NCBI GenBank assembly: GCA_035518375.1
Contig: DATIXQ010000042.1
Span: 1 to 38,263 of the forward strand
Reading direction: 5' to 3'
From: DATJLY01 sp035518375
Lineage (GTDB): Bacteria > Pseudomonadota > Alphaproteobacteria > ATCC43930 > CGMCC-115725
Length of the DNA stretch: 38,263 nucleotides
The notes under the pieces are model-generated. The model searched no databases. It was given only the letters and a program-made list of their open reading frames with translations, and was not told where the DNA came from. Of the stretch, positions 1 to 8,970 are shown piece by piece; the stretch's first letter is position 1; each line of letters begins with the position of its first letter. The position numbers were made by a program, and so were the translations under genes.

Positions 1-1054
1 GGTTCTTGAGCTTGGGCATCACGTCGCTCGCGAAGAGCCGCAGCGAACGCTGCGCCTGCTCGTGCGTGATGCCGCCAAAGAAGAAGGTGCAGTCGCACTG
101 GGTGAACCCCATCGCGTCCTGCGCGCGCTCGAGGAGCTGCACCGCCTCGTCGGGCGTGCACGCGATGACGCGCAGCTCCTCGATCATGCGGTCGATGTCC
201 AGGAGATCCTGGCCGACCTGGCGGCGGGAGGGATCGTTCAGATAATTCTGATCGGCCCGGATGCGGTCGAGCGTGTGGGTGGTGGCGAGCGTGTAGCGTC
301 GCCACGCCTCGCGCGCGATGTCGCGGGCCTCGCGCTTGTTCTCGCTGAGGACGCAGTGATAGTGCGTGGCGACGCGCCACTTTCCCGCCGGATGGCCGGC
401 CTCGGCCCAGGCGGCGCGGTAGATGCGGTTGTTGGCGACGAGGTTCTCGACGCTGCGATAGGCGACGGTAAGGACGCTATATCCCATCTTCCCCGCCCAT
501 TCGAAGCTCGACGGCGTCTGCGAGCATGAGAGCCAGACGGGCGGGTGCGGGCGCTGCTCCGGCCGCGGCCACACCTCGACATTCTCATAGCTGTAGAACC
601 GGCCCTTGTGCGTGAAGGGCGCCCCCGCCCAGGCCTTGAGGATGACTTCGAGCTGCTCGCGCATCCGCGCCTGCGAATCTTCGCGCGACACGCCGAGCCG
701 GTCATAGTCGAACTCGACGAAGCCGCGGCCAATGCCGAATTCGACGCGCCCCTCCGACATCAGATCGACCATGGCGAGTTGCTCGGCGACCTCGATCGGG
801 TTGTGCAGCGGCAGGACCACGATCGAGGTCCCGAGCCGCACGTGCTTCGTGCGCTGCGACAAGGCCGCGAGGATCGTGGGCGGCGAGGGGATGATGCCGC
901 CATAGGGATCGAAATGGTGCTCGTTCGCCCAGAGGGAGTCGAAGCCGAGCGCCTCGCTCTCGGAGAGAAGCGCGAGCCAGCGCCGCATCAACAGCCCGGG
1001 ATCGCCATCGACATCGGCGAAAAAGGTCGGCAAGCAGAAATGCCCGAACTTCAT
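1..1054 (-). CDS. LLM-class flavin-dependent oxidoreductase (C-terminus cut by window edge)
   Basis: Luciferase-like (bacterial luciferase family) monooxygenase, expected to use reduced flavin supplied by a separate reductase to oxidise an unknown organic substrate in the cytoplasm. About 351 residues are visible. The N-terminus MKFGHFCLPTFFADV is the first TIM-barrel strand, followed by the family's NEHHFDPYGG segment near residue 45, then LGTSIVVLPLHNPIEVAEQ and GRVEFGIGRG, all typical LLM landmarks. The reading is still open at base 1, so a short C-terminus is missing. The start is ATG at 1054, preceded by GAGGAG. It diverges from the ThDP enzyme at 1231 across 176 bp that must hold both promoters. 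Two further LLM genes lie in the window (7405 and 16561). The family is secure; the substrate is not predictable. Confidence 0.9.
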   Translation of the reverse strand, partial: MKFGHFCLPTFFADVDGDPGLLMRRWLALLSESEALGFDSLWANEHHFDPYGGIIPSPPTILAALSQRTKHVRLGTSIVVLPLHNPIEVAEQLAMVDLMSEGRVEFGIGRGFVEFDYDRLGVSREDSQARMREQLEVILKAWAGAPFTHKGRFYSYENVEVWPRPEQRPHPPVWLSCSQTPSSFEWAGKMGYSVLTVAYRSVENLVANNRIYRAAWAEAGHPAGKWRVATHYHCVLSENKREARDIAREAWRRYTLATTHTLDRIRADQNYLNDPSRRQVGQDLLDIDRMIEELRVIACTPDEAVQLLERAQDAMGFTQCDCTFFFGGITHEQAQRSLRLFASDVMPKLKN

Positions 1055-1230
1055 GGCCCTACTCCTCGGTCGCGCGCGATCTCCTCGTTCTACCCGCTTC
1101 TACGCGCCGAAGGAAAGGAGCTCGACTGCCCCGCCGCCGCCTCCCACCTTGTCTTTGCCTGGCGCGGGTCGGAAAGTCGCGCCGTGGGCGCACGCCTTTG
1201 GCGGCGCAAGACCGAGATCGGGGAGGGGCC

Positions 1231-2964
1231 ATGATCCAGTCCATTCCGCGCACCGAGGAGCCGTCGGCTGAGCTCGTCGCGCGCGTCATCGCCGAGGCGG
1301 GGATCGAGTACGTGTTCGGCATCTCCGGCGGGCATACGGGCCGCGTCGTCGCGGCGCTCGCCAAGGTGCAGAACGCAGTGCGCACCGTGCTTGTGCGGGA
1401 GGAATCCCTCGCCGGCGTGATGGCCGAAGTCTATGGGCGGCTCACGCGGCGCCCCGGCGTGATGATCGGGCAGGGGCCGTGGGTGCTGGGGAACGGCATG
1501 ATCGGCATCCTCGAGGCCTTTCTCTCGGGCTCGCCGATGCTGCTCCTCAGTGACTTGAGCGATGCGCCGCGCTTTCCCCTGCACGCACCTTATCAGCAAG
1601 CGACGGGCGATTGGGGCTCGTGGGACGCGCGCCGCGCCTTCGCGGGTGTGACGAAACAGGTGATCGAGGCGCGCGATCCCGTGGCCGCGGTCCAGGCAAC
1701 ACAGCTTGCGCTGAAGCATGCGCTCGCCGGACAGCCGGGGCCGGTCGCCGTTCTCTTCGCGCATGACGCGCTCGCGGGCTCGGTCGCGCCCGGCTCGCAG
1801 CCGGCGCTCTATCCGACGCGGCATTATCTGCCGCCGCCGCCTCCGCCGGCCGACAGCGCGCGCGTCGACGCCGCGGCAGCGGCCATCCGCGCGGCGCAGC
1901 GCCCGGTCGTCATCGCAGGCGGCGGCGTGCGAATTGCCGCGGCTTACGAGCCGCTCGCGGCGCTCGCCGAGGCGGCGGGGCTGCCGGTCGCGACGTCGGC
2001 GGCGGGCAAGGGCACGTTCGCCGAGACGCATCCGTTGGCGTTGGGCGTCTTCGGCACCTATGGCACCGCGGCCGCCAATGCCGCCATCGCCGAGGCCGAT
2101 CTCGTCCTCGCGGTGGGCTCGAAGCTTGGGCCGAGCGACACGGCGTGGGAGAACCGCGACCTGCTCGATCCCGCGCGCCAGGTCTTCGTGCAGATCGACA
2201 TCGAGCCGCGCAACGCGTCGTGGACCTTCCCGGCCGAGCACGTGCTGATCGGCGATGCCGCGACCGTGCTGGCGCAGCTCGGCGATGCCGTTGGCAAGGA
2301 TGCCGCGCGCGCCTCCGCCGCGCGCGAGCGCGTGGCGCGCCACCGCAAGGCGTGCGGCTATTTCGACGATGCCGCTTATCGCGCCGGCGACCGGCCGATC
2401 CTGCCGCAGCGGCTGATCGGCGAATTGCAGCGCGCGCTGCCCGAGGATGCGATCGTCACCTGCGATGCCGGCGAGAACCGCATCATGATGACGCATTTCT
2501 ACCAGACGAAACGCGCCGGCGGCTTCCTCCAGGCGGCGGGCTCGGGCCCGATGGGTTTCGCCATTCCGGCGGCGTTGGCGGTGAAACTCGTCCATCCCGA
2601 GCGGCCGGCGGTCGCCGTGTGCGGTGACGGCGGGTTCGCCATGACCATGAACGGGCTCATGACCGCGCTCGAGCACGACATCCCGATCGTGACGGTGATC
2701 TTCAATAACCGCGCGCTCGGCTGGGTGCTGCACGGCAATGGCCCGTTCGCGGCCGAGTTCGGCGATTTCGACCACGCCGCGATCGCGCGCGCCATGGGTT
2801 GCCGCGCCACGCGGATCGACGACCCAGATACACTTGGGTCCGCGTTGCGAGAAGCCATCGCCGCGCGCGTGCCGACGGTGCTCGACGTCCGCACGTCACT
2901 CGCCACCTCATTCGCCGACATCACCTCGCCGCTGGCAGTGGCTGCCTCACCGCGCCGGCGCTGA
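1231..2964 (+). CDS. Thiamine-diphosphate-dependent enzyme, acetolactate synthase/benzoylformate decarboxylase-like
   Basis: 577-residue enzyme of the ThDP-dependent 2-oxoacid decarboxylase/acetolactate synthase superfamily. Domain order is Pyr (about 10-175), central Rossmann-like (about 200-330) and PP (about 385-545). The activating glutamate is in VREES near residue 57. The ThDP/Mg motif is GDGGF at 465-469 with NN at 492-493, the expected 24-residue spacing. No separate regulatory subunit gene is adjacent, and the position next to an LLM monooxygenase and a binding protein argues for a catabolic 2-oxoacid decarboxylase or carboligase rather than branched-chain amino acid synthesis; that is inference. 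The ATG at 1231 follows GGGGAGGGGCC; a TTG 33 nt upstream is in frame but has no ribosome site. Superfamily secure, reaction uncertain. Confidence 0.88.
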   Translation: MIQSIPRTEEPSAELVARVIAEAGIEYVFGISGGHTGRVVAALAKVQNAVRTVLVREESLAGVMAEVYGRLTRRPGVMIGQGPWVLGNGMIGILEAFLSGSPMLLLSDLSDAPRFPLHAPYQQATGDWGSWDARRAFAGVTKQVIEARDPVAAVQATQLALKHALAGQPGPVAVLFAHDALAGSVAPGSQPALYPTRHYLPPPPPPADSARVDAAAAAIRAAQRPVVIAGGGVRIAAAYEPLAALAEAAGLPVATSAAGKGTFAETHPLALGVFGTYGTAAANAAIAEADLVLAVGSKLGPSDTAWENRDLLDPARQVFVQIDIEPRNASWTFPAEHVLIGDAATVLAQLGDAVGKDAARASAARERVARHRKACGYFDDAAYRAGDRPILPQRLIGELQRALPEDAIVTCDAGENRIMMTHFYQTKRAGGFLQAAGSGPMGFAIPAALAVKLVHPERPAVAVCGDGGFAMTMNGLMTALEHDIPIVTVIFNNRALGWVLHGNGPFAAEFGDFDHAAIARAMGCRATRIDDPDTLGSALREAIAARVPTVLDVRTSLATSFADITSPLAVAASPRRR

Positions 2965-2971
2965 AGAAAAG

Positions 2972-3106
2972 AGCTGGGATCGATGCAAGCTGCTGGCGAC
3001 CGACACGGACCTGCAGCGGGTGAGCATGCTCGTCCGGCTCGCGCCCGGCGCGCGCTACCCCGCTCATACGACGCCGGCGTCGAAGAGCTGCATCTTCTCG
3101 CGGGTG
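2972..3106 (+). pseudogene. ChrR-type cupin remnant, frameshifted
   Basis: Immediately after the ThDP gene, one frame reads SWDRCKLLATDTD then RVSMLVRLAPGARYPAHT. This is the characteristic beginning of the cupin domain of ChrR-like anti-sigma factors. Around base 3068-3072 the reading must slip by one base to continue as DAGVEELHLLAGE, the expected next strand with its metal-site context; one missing base would restore HTHAGVEELHLL. There is no start codon with a ribosome site, no N-terminal zinc-binding half, and the match ends after about 45 residues. I read it as a decayed fragment of a ChrR/cupin gene. A sequencing error could explain the frameshift but not the missing ends. Confidence 0.62.
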
Positions 3107-3107
3107 A

Positions 3108-3275
3108 GCGGCCTTGGAACATGCGAAGCAGGTCCTGGCTGGCTACAAATATCCCGCGATCGAGGTTTGGGAACGAGCGCGACGCGTCGGACTCGTGCGT
3201 ATTTCGAAAGAGCATCGGGAGACGACGGCGGAGATGCCGAAAGCCGCAGAGGCCCCGTCACTGGCCCAAACTTGA
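3108..3275 (+). other. Unassigned 55-codon open reading after the cupin remnant
   Basis: In the third frame, just after a TGA at 3105, an open stretch of about 55 codons reads as plausible protein (LEHAKQVLAGYKYPAIEVW, then RRVGLVRISKEH) and stops at 3273-3275. Its only possible initiator is TTG at 3114, without a clear ribosome site. Third-position GC is visibly lower than in neighbouring genes. It could be the tail of another decayed gene fused to the cupin remnant, or chance. I do not recognise the family. The rest of the 2965-3403 gap holds nothing else that I can name apart from the leader of the next gene. Confidence 0.25.
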
Positions 3276-3403
3276 TCCGCGCCTGCGATCGGCGCCGTTG
3301 CCGGATCGATTAGCCGCCGCGCGCTTGCGCGTGTAGAATACCCCTTCTTGAGGCATCGCCCCAAACCACCGCTCATCCTCATCGGCGGCGACGAGGTCGT
3401 GGA

Positions 3404-4366
3404 ATGACCAAGAGCATCCTTCTCGCGCTGATCGCCCTCGCGGGGCTCTCTTGTGCGCCGGCGCGGGCGCTCGAGACGGTGGAGACCGGCCTCATCGGCT
3501 CGGCCAATTCCGGCGCGTGGCCGTTCCTCATCGGCGAGGACGAAGGCATGTTCGAGAAGGCGGGCATCAAGCTCGACCTGATCTACGGCCCGACCGCGCC
3601 CGGCCTCATGCAGCAACTGGCCGCGGGCTCGCTCGACGTGCTCAGCATCGGCTTGACCGAGCCGATCCATGCCGCCGCCAAGGGCGCGCCGGTGGCAATC
3701 CTGCGCATTCTCGCCGATGTCACGCCTTATGAGATCTTGGCGCAGAAGAACATCCACAAGATCGAGGATCTGCGCGGCAAGACCGTGTGCATCGGCGGCC
3801 TGATGGACATCAACGCCGTTTATCTCGAACGCATCATGTCGGCGCACGGCTTGAAGAAGGGGGATTACGACATCGTCGTCGTCGGCAACACGGCGCAGCG
3901 CTTCGCTGCGCTCAAATCCGGCACCGTGGCCATGACCATGCTCGTTCCTCCCACCAACTTTCTTGCCGAAAAGGAAGGCTTCACCAATCTTGGCCTTATC
4001 ATGGACTACACCAAGGACATTCCCCAGGGCAGCGTCGATGTCTACGTCCCCTGGGCCAAGAAGCATCCCGAGACGGCAAAGGCTTTCGTCAAGGCGCTCG
4101 ATGAGGCGGTGGCGTGGTTCTACGAGCCGAAGAACCGCGAGGGCGCGATCAATATCCTCGCCAAATATTCACACGACAGTCCCGAAGACATCGCGGAAAG
4201 CTACGATTTCAGCGTGCGCATCGGCCAGTTCGCCCGCGGCGACACCGTCTCGAAACAGCGTATCGAGAGTCTCATCACATCGATGCACGCGATCGGCGAT
4301 TTGCAGGGAACGACGGTCACGGCCGATCAGCTTGTGCTCGCCGGCGTGACGCCGGTCGTTCCGTAG
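3404..4366 (+). CDS. ABC transporter substrate-binding protein, NMT1/SsuA/THI5-like
   Basis: 320-residue periplasmic binding protein. Residues 1-22 form a signal peptide (MTKS, hydrophobic run, cleavage after ARA). The mature part has the two-lobed NMT1/SsuA layout: GLIGSANSGAWPFLIGEDEG (strand and ligand loop), LQQLAAGSLDVLSIG-type segment with a target-gate glycine, LRGKTVCIGG and VGNTAQRFAALKSG. Family members bind sulfonates, nitrate, pyrimidine precursors or aromatic acids and deliver them to an ABC permease. No permease or ATPase is in the window, so it is an orphan here. The ATG follows GACGAGG. It converges on the phosphatase gene with 18 bp between stops. The ligand is unknown. Confidence 0.88.
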   Translation: MTKSILLALIALAGLSCAPARALETVETGLIGSANSGAWPFLIGEDEGMFEKAGIKLDLIYGPTAPGLMQQLAAGSLDVLSIGLTEPIHAAAKGAPVAILRILADVTPYEILAQKNIHKIEDLRGKTVCIGGLMDINAVYLERIMSAHGLKKGDYDIVVVGNTAQRFAALKSGTVAMTMLVPPTNFLAEKEGFTNLGLIMDYTKDIPQGSVDVYVPWAKKHPETAKAFVKALDEAVAWFYEPKNREGAINILAKYSHDSPEDIAESYDFSVRIGQFARGDTVSKQRIESLITSMHAIGDLQGTTVTADQLVLAGVTPVVP

Positions 4367-4384
4367 CCGCCGAGCGCCGCCCCA

Positions 4385-5977
4385 TCAGTCGCGGCGCGGG
4401 CGGCGGAGCCTGAAGCTTTCGAACGGGCTGAGGCGGCCGTCCGGACCGACGACGTCGTAATAGGTGACCTTGATCGTCGTGAGGTCGCCGCGATGCGATC
4501 CGGGATCGAGCTCGAACGCCGCAAATCCATACGAGTGCGCGGCGTTTCGCGTCGCCATCCAGGGTGCGTCCTCCCTCACATAGATGGGTGGACGCTTGCC
4601 TGTCGTCGCATCGGGATCGCCCACCGCAGTGATGACCCGGCACGCCGGCGGTTCGAAGAACAGCTGGTTCGACGGAACGGATGTGCCACCGCCGCCGATG
4701 ACCATGTGCACCGTGCCTTTGGTCGTGTCGATGACGTCGATGGCGGTTGTCGCCGGAACCGGAGTGAGTGTGGCGTTCGACTGCTGGCCGCGGATCGGAT
4801 GCGAGCGTTCATAGTGGTGCTCGTGGCCGCTCACCACGAGATCGACGCCGTATTTGTCGAAGAGCGGCACCCATTCCTGACGGATGCCGAGATCGGCCCC
4901 ATTGAACTTGTCCACCGTCGAGATCGCAACCTGATGCATGCAGACGACAATCCAGTCGATGTCCCGATCGCGCCGGGCCGCGGCGAGTTCCTTTTCGAGC
5001 CAGGCCTTCTGCGCGCCGGTCGAGTAGCCCCGGACATAGGAATTGCCGCCGTCCTGGTAGCAGACGTCGTCGTTGGCGATACTGATCACGCGAAGCGAGC
5101 CCGCGGTGAAGGCGTACCATAAGCCCCGCGTCACGTCGGTCTGCCCGTCCGCCGGCGGCACCGAGAAATAGGTCTGATATGCCTGATACCCGATCGGTCC
5201 GTTGCCGAGCTCGTTCTCGTGGTTGCCGGGCGATGGCATCCACGGGCGGTTCCGCGCGCTGCGGCTGTTGTTGTCCCAGAAATCCCACCAGGTGCGCACG
5301 CGATCCTCGGCGAGGTTGGCGTAGCAAAGATCGCCGTTGAAAAGGTGGAACAAGGGCCGCATCCGCTCCACGCCGAGCGTCGTGTCGCCGGCCGCCGGGG
5401 AGCCGAGATTGTCGTTCACATAAGGAGGGTTCGGCATCGTGACGCCCTCGGGCGGCACGAACTTCTTGCCCATGGTGGGCGTGCCCTGGTCGCCGAAGCT
5501 GGTGAAGGTGAGCGGCGCGCGGCCCCGCGGCGAGGTGCGGAACGTCCCGAACTCCGGCGCGGCGCCGTCGTGCATCGCCGCGTAGAGATAGGCCGACGCC
5601 GCTTGCAGGCGGCCGATCTTGGCGTGGTAGGCGTAGACATTCTGGCCCGACTTCGCATCGGTGTAGCTCGTCGCTTTGGCGGCAATGGTTTGCTCCAGCT
5701 GGCCATCGAGCCGGCCGAGCATCACGCGGGGGCGGCGAACCGGCTCAAGCGTGTGCCATGAGACCACCATCTCCGACGATGCATCGGCGCCAAACTGCAG
5801 ATGGAGTCCCGCGACGGGGGGTGTTGCCGCGTCGGGCGCGCGGGGTGCCAGGGGCGCGGCCTCGGCCTCGCCGATGCCGATGAAGGACGATGCTGCGATG
5901 GCGCCGCCGCCAATGCCCGCCGCGGCCAGAAGCTTGCGGCGGCTGAGCGCGAGGCGCTCATTCTCTCGTTCGGTCAT
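4385..5977 (-). CDS. Tat-exported purple acid phosphatase-like metallophosphoesterase
   Basis: 530-residue enzyme with a twin-arginine signal (SRRKLLAAAGIGGG near residues 11-24, cleavage around AEA at 40), so it is exported folded. An N-terminal fibronectin-like purple acid phosphatase domain (about 50-150; SSEMVVSWHT) precedes the dimetal phosphoesterase domain. Metal motifs occur in order: FGDQG near 161, NGDLCY near 215, GNHE near 251, MHQ near 345 and GHEHHYERS near 382. These match the purple acid phosphatase set, which hydrolyses phosphomonoesters in the periplasm using an Fe/Zn or Fe/Mn centre. It lies 51 bp downstream of the GSCFA gene on the same strand and may be co-transcribed. 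The true substrate could be a phosphodiester or a nucleotide; the fold is secure. Confidence 0.9.
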   Translation of the reverse strand: MTERENERLALSRRKLLAAAGIGGGAIAASSFIGIGEAEAAPLAPRAPDAATPPVAGLHLQFGADASSEMVVSWHTLEPVRRPRVMLGRLDGQLEQTIAAKATSYTDAKSGQNVYAYHAKIGRLQAASAYLYAAMHDGAAPEFGTFRTSPRGRAPLTFTSFGDQGTPTMGKKFVPPEGVTMPNPPYVNDNLGSPAAGDTTLGVERMRPLFHLFNGDLCYANLAEDRVRTWWDFWDNNSRSARNRPWMPSPGNHENELGNGPIGYQAYQTYFSVPPADGQTDVTRGLWYAFTAGSLRVISIANDDVCYQDGGNSYVRGYSTGAQKAWLEKELAAARRDRDIDWIVVCMHQVAISTVDKFNGADLGIRQEWVPLFDKYGVDLVVSGHEHHYERSHPIRGQQSNATLTPVPATTAIDVIDTTKGTVHMVIGGGGTSVPSNQLFFEPPACRVITAVGDPDATTGKRPPIYVREDAPWMATRNAAHSYGFAAFELDPGSHRGDLTTIKVTYYDVVGPDGRLSPFESFRLRRPRRD

Positions 5978-6028
5978 GGCGATTGGCTTGCCTCGCGCGC
6001 GCGGGTGGTACGTCAGGTCTCGCGCGAC

Positions 6029-7282
6029 CTATAGAGTGGATTTGTGACAGTCCTGTTGCGCTGTGAGCGATGAAGCTGCCCAACGCGGCTTCAGCTCGTC
6101 GGCGCTGGCGGCGCGCGCCGGCTCGACAAAATAGTGCTTGATGAAATGCTTCATGATGAGCGGCGCCACGAATCCGGCGATATGCCGTTCATCCCGCGCG
6201 TCGTCGCCGAACATCGAAGTCGGGATGTGGCTGCCAACCCATCGGACGATTTCGAATGACGGCCAATAAAACACACCATCCAGCCGGCTTTCGCACACAT
6301 TCGCGATTGCAACTCGCAGGATCGATTTGGACACGCAATCCATCACGACGCACGACGTCTTCTGGAATGTGGCTAACAGGGGTATGGGCGACAAAGTGAA
6401 TATGATCGGGCGCTGATCGCCGAGCGAGCGAAGAGTGGTCACGATGCGGCGAAGATTGGCTTCATTCTCTTCGATGGTGCTCATCCGGCACCGGTATCGC
6501 CCCGGCTCATAAAGCGCGCGAGGCACGCCGCGCCAGAAAATGCCGCCGGTTTCCAAATCCTGCCACACCTCGGCGAGGCCGACGGTAATCACGATGCCCG
6601 CCGCCGCTTCGAACATTTTGCGATACGAAGCCTGCTCGTGGCTCGGAAGCCATTTGCGTCCGCGTCCCTGTTCGTCGGCGTCGTACCAATAGGCGTCGTC
6701 GGAAAGTATCCCGGCGACCGACCAATCGATGAATTGACGCAGCGCGAACGTGTTGTTGAGTGCCTCGGGCACCCACAGTCCCTCGCTCTCGTAACCGAAG
6801 CTCATGAGATAGGTCCGCAGAGCGCCGGCAAAGCAGGAACCTAAGGTCACGATCCGCGAGTGCGGCCCGAACGGCGGCCTGTCCGGAAGCCAGCCCGGCA
6901 ACACATGCTTTTCGATCAGTGTGGAAAGGTCGGCGTAATCATCCTTGCGGTCGGGATAGCGCGTGACGTTGCGGTCGGCGAACCAGGGAGCGACCGTCGG
7001 TTCGAGAAGGATGCTGCTGATGTTTCGCTCCGCACGCACGATGGTGGTGCGGCATCCCGGTTCGAGGGAGGGATCGAGACGGAGCGCCTCGCGCGCGTGG
7101 AAAAGAGCTTCGCGCCATTCTTGGCGATTGAGATGGATGCGCGCCAATCCGTCGTGCGCAAGAGCGTTGCCCGGATCGCGCGCGACGGTCGCACGGAATG
7201 ATTTTTCGGCGGCGATAATTTCCTGCGCGGAGAGCTGACTAATGTCGCCATCCAATACCGGCGGAAATGGTTCGCTCGCCAT
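6029..7282 (-). CDS. TPR-GSCFA domain protein
   Basis: 417-residue protein. Residues about 15-85 form one or two tetratricopeptide units (ATVARDPGNALAHDGLARIH, then WREALFHAREALRLDPS). From about residue 140 comes the GSCFA domain, named for the motif present here as LGSCFAGAL, with later blocks TVGLAEVWQD and FTLSPIPLLATF. GSCFA domains resemble SGNH-type hydrolases by motif pattern, but their reaction is not established; polysaccharide or cell-surface modification is often suggested. No signal peptide is visible. I prefer ATG at 7282; an in-frame TTG at 7351 would add 23 residues of low-complexity arginine-rich sequence. It is followed by the exported phosphatase. Confidence 0.85.
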   Translation of the reverse strand: MASEPFPPVLDGDISQLSAQEIIAAEKSFRATVARDPGNALAHDGLARIHLNRQEWREALFHAREALRLDPSLEPGCRTTIVRAERNISSILLEPTVAPWFADRNVTRYPDRKDDYADLSTLIEKHVLPGWLPDRPPFGPHSRIVTLGSCFAGALRTYLMSFGYESEGLWVPEALNNTFALRQFIDWSVAGILSDDAYWYDADEQGRGRKWLPSHEQASYRKMFEAAAGIVITVGLAEVWQDLETGGIFWRGVPRALYEPGRYRCRMSTIEENEANLRRIVTTLRSLGDQRPIIFTLSPIPLLATFQKTSCVVMDCVSKSILRVAIANVCESRLDGVFYWPSFEIVRWVGSHIPTSMFGDDARDERHIAGFVAPLIMKHFIKHYFVEPARAASADELKPRWAASSLTAQQDCHKSTL

Positions 7283-7404
7283 GCGGTACCGCCCTGTTCT
7301 CGATTGCCGGTCCGAAGATCCGTCTCTATCCCGGCTGCGCGAAGCGCGCAACGATCGAGTGGCGTGCGCACGGCTTCGTAAAGGAGCGCCTGAGACGCTG
7401 CCCC

Positions 7405-8463
7405 CTACCAGTCCCGCGCCTCCGGGATGACGCGCTCGGCGAACAGCGTCATCGAGCGAAGCTGCTGCTCGTAGGTTGTGACGCCCCAGTGAAAGGCGAT
7501 GTCGAGCGTGCCGACGCCCGCCTCGTGGAACGCCCGGCAGATCTCACGCACGCGGCGCGGGCTGCCGTGGAAGAGGGGCCGCGAGAAGATGGGCGCGCGT
7601 TCGGCGACCGGCTCGCCCGGCGTGGCCGGCACGCCGCCTTCGGCCTGCAGCTTGTGCGAGGCCGCGACCTTCGCTTCGACTGCTTCCTTGACCTCGCGCT
7701 CGGCCTCGGCGTCGGTCTCGGCAAGATGGCCGAGCCCGCGATAGAGGATGTCGCTCGGCTCCGGACGCCAACCCGCAGCTTCCGCCTCGCGGCGATAGAG
7801 CGCCACGCGCTGCTGTGCTGTTTCGAGCGGCATGAAAGAAAGCGCCATGCCGATGCGCTGGCGCGCGGCAAAGCGGGCGGAGTCCTCGTTGTTGCCCGAG
7901 CCGAAGACGTAGGGCCGCGGCGCCTGCTGCGGGCGCGGCCACACCGCAACGTTCGGCAGATCGAAATGGCGGCCGCGCCACGCGAACGGCTCGTCCGCGG
8001 TCCATGCCTTGAGGATGAGTTCGATCGACTCTTGCGTGAGCGCGCGCGTGTCGGCGGACTGCGTTTCATAGGCGCGGTGCTCGTTGGGCGTGCCCTGGAG
8101 GAAGAGGACGATGAGCCGCCCTTCGGTCAGATGGTCGAGCTCGGCCAGCTCCTCGGCGACGCGGATCGGATGCGAGAGCGGCATGATGGGTCCGAGCACG
8201 GCGATCTTCGCGCGCTTCACGGTCTGGCTCAGCGCGCCGGCCATCACGGTCGTGCTCGGCGTGAGAGTGAGCGTTGCGTAGTGATGCTCCGACAGGCTCA
8301 CCCAATCGAAGCCGAGCGCCTCGGCGCGGCGGCAGGTCTCGAGACCGCGCGCGATGCTGACTCCGGCCGTTTCGCGGTCGCAGAAGCGCGGCGGCATCGG
8401 CCACAGCGACAGGCTCGGCGCAGGGCCCATGTAAGAGGTCGAGGAAAAGAAGCTGAACTTCAT
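7405..8463 (-). CDS. LLM-class flavin-dependent oxidoreductase
   Basis: 352-residue luciferase-like monooxygenase, complete. It begins MKFSFFSSTSYMG, has LSEHHY near residue 58 (the LLM histidine pair), VLGPIMPLSHPIRVAEE and EGRLIVLFLQG, and ends in the usual helix ITYEQQ-like segment (VTTYEQQLRSMTLFAE). It should use FMNH2 and oxygen on an unknown substrate. The start is ATG at 8463 with GGAGG 7 nt upstream. It is about as long as the gene at 1-1054 and shares the domain plan but not close sequence, so these are separate subfamilies rather than a recent duplication. It lies downstream of a small HTH gene on the same strand, 195 bp away. Confidence 0.92.
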   Translation of the reverse strand: MKFSFFSSTSYMGPAPSLSLWPMPPRFCDRETAGVSIARGLETCRRAEALGFDWVSLSEHHYATLTLTPSTTVMAGALSQTVKRAKIAVLGPIMPLSHPIRVAEELAELDHLTEGRLIVLFLQGTPNEHRAYETQSADTRALTQESIELILKAWTADEPFAWRGRHFDLPNVAVWPRPQQAPRPYVFGSGNNEDSARFAARQRIGMALSFMPLETAQQRVALYRREAEAAGWRPEPSDILYRGLGHLAETDAEAEREVKEAVEAKVAASHKLQAEGGVPATPGEPVAERAPIFSRPLFHGSPRRVREICRAFHEAGVGTLDIAFHWGVTTYEQQLRSMTLFAERVIPEARDW

Positions 8464-8658
8464 TGCGCCTTCCTCCGTACCGACGCTCGCCGGGCCTCAT
8501 GGCGCCCGCGCCAAAGCGAGATCGCTTCCCGTCTTTGCTGTGCGCAAATTATCGTGTGCGGATCGGGAGGACAATCTTCCCGCAGCGCGAGGGTCGCTGC
8601 GAGCGGCCAATCATGCCCGTTGGCGCGCGACCGCGGCCGCGCACGGAACCAGCCCTGC

Positions 8659-8970
8659 CTACTGGCGCGCTGCGCGAAGCCGCTGCCGGATCGCCGAGCT
8701 GAAGAACCGCGCCACGAGGCGATCGATGATGGCGTCGGCGAGAACCTTGATGTTGATGTTGGTGCTGCCGATCGAGGACGGGCGCCCGCGGAGCGTCGTG
8801 CGCACGGGGCGCGCCAGGCGCGCAGTGACCTTCTTGTGAATCTTTCCTTGGCGGATCAGATAGACAAGGTTTGTCGAAACGCCGAAACGCGCCGCGACCT
8901 TGGGCGCGGACTCGGTCGATTTGAAGATTGTTCGCACGGTTGCCGGTTTGAGTTTTTTTGCGCGCGCCAT
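8659..8970 (-). CDS. Small helix-turn-helix protein
   Basis: 103-residue basic protein. Residues 8-45 (ATVRTIFKSTESAPKVAARF then GVSTNLVYLIRQGKIHKKVT) read as a helix-turn-helix of the kind found in phage-like regulators and in front of HNH nucleases. The C-terminal half (NIKVLADAIIDRLVARFFSS) is helical and unassigned. Start at ATG 8970 with TTGGAG 8 nt upstream. The reading extends further upstream in frame, but without a ribosome site. It stands alone between an LLM gene and an NTF2-like gene. A DNA-binding role is likely; targets are unknown. The 195 bp downstream (8464-8658) show nothing recognisable. Confidence 0.6.
   Translation of the reverse strand: MARAKKLKPATVRTIFKSTESAPKVAARFGVSTNLVYLIRQGKIHKKVTARLARPVRTTLRGRPSSIGSTNINIKVLADAIIDRLVARFFSSAIRQRLRAARQ

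Noticed and set aside
1090..2775. A 561-codon minus-strand reading opposite the ThDP gene
   Set aside because: Low-complexity composition and no motif; the plus-strand frame has complete ThDP signatures.
2983..3336. 117-codon plus-strand reading as an intact gene
   Set aside because: Only its middle (DAGVEELHLLAGE) is cupin-like; the start of the same domain is in another frame, so it is a fragment, not a gene.
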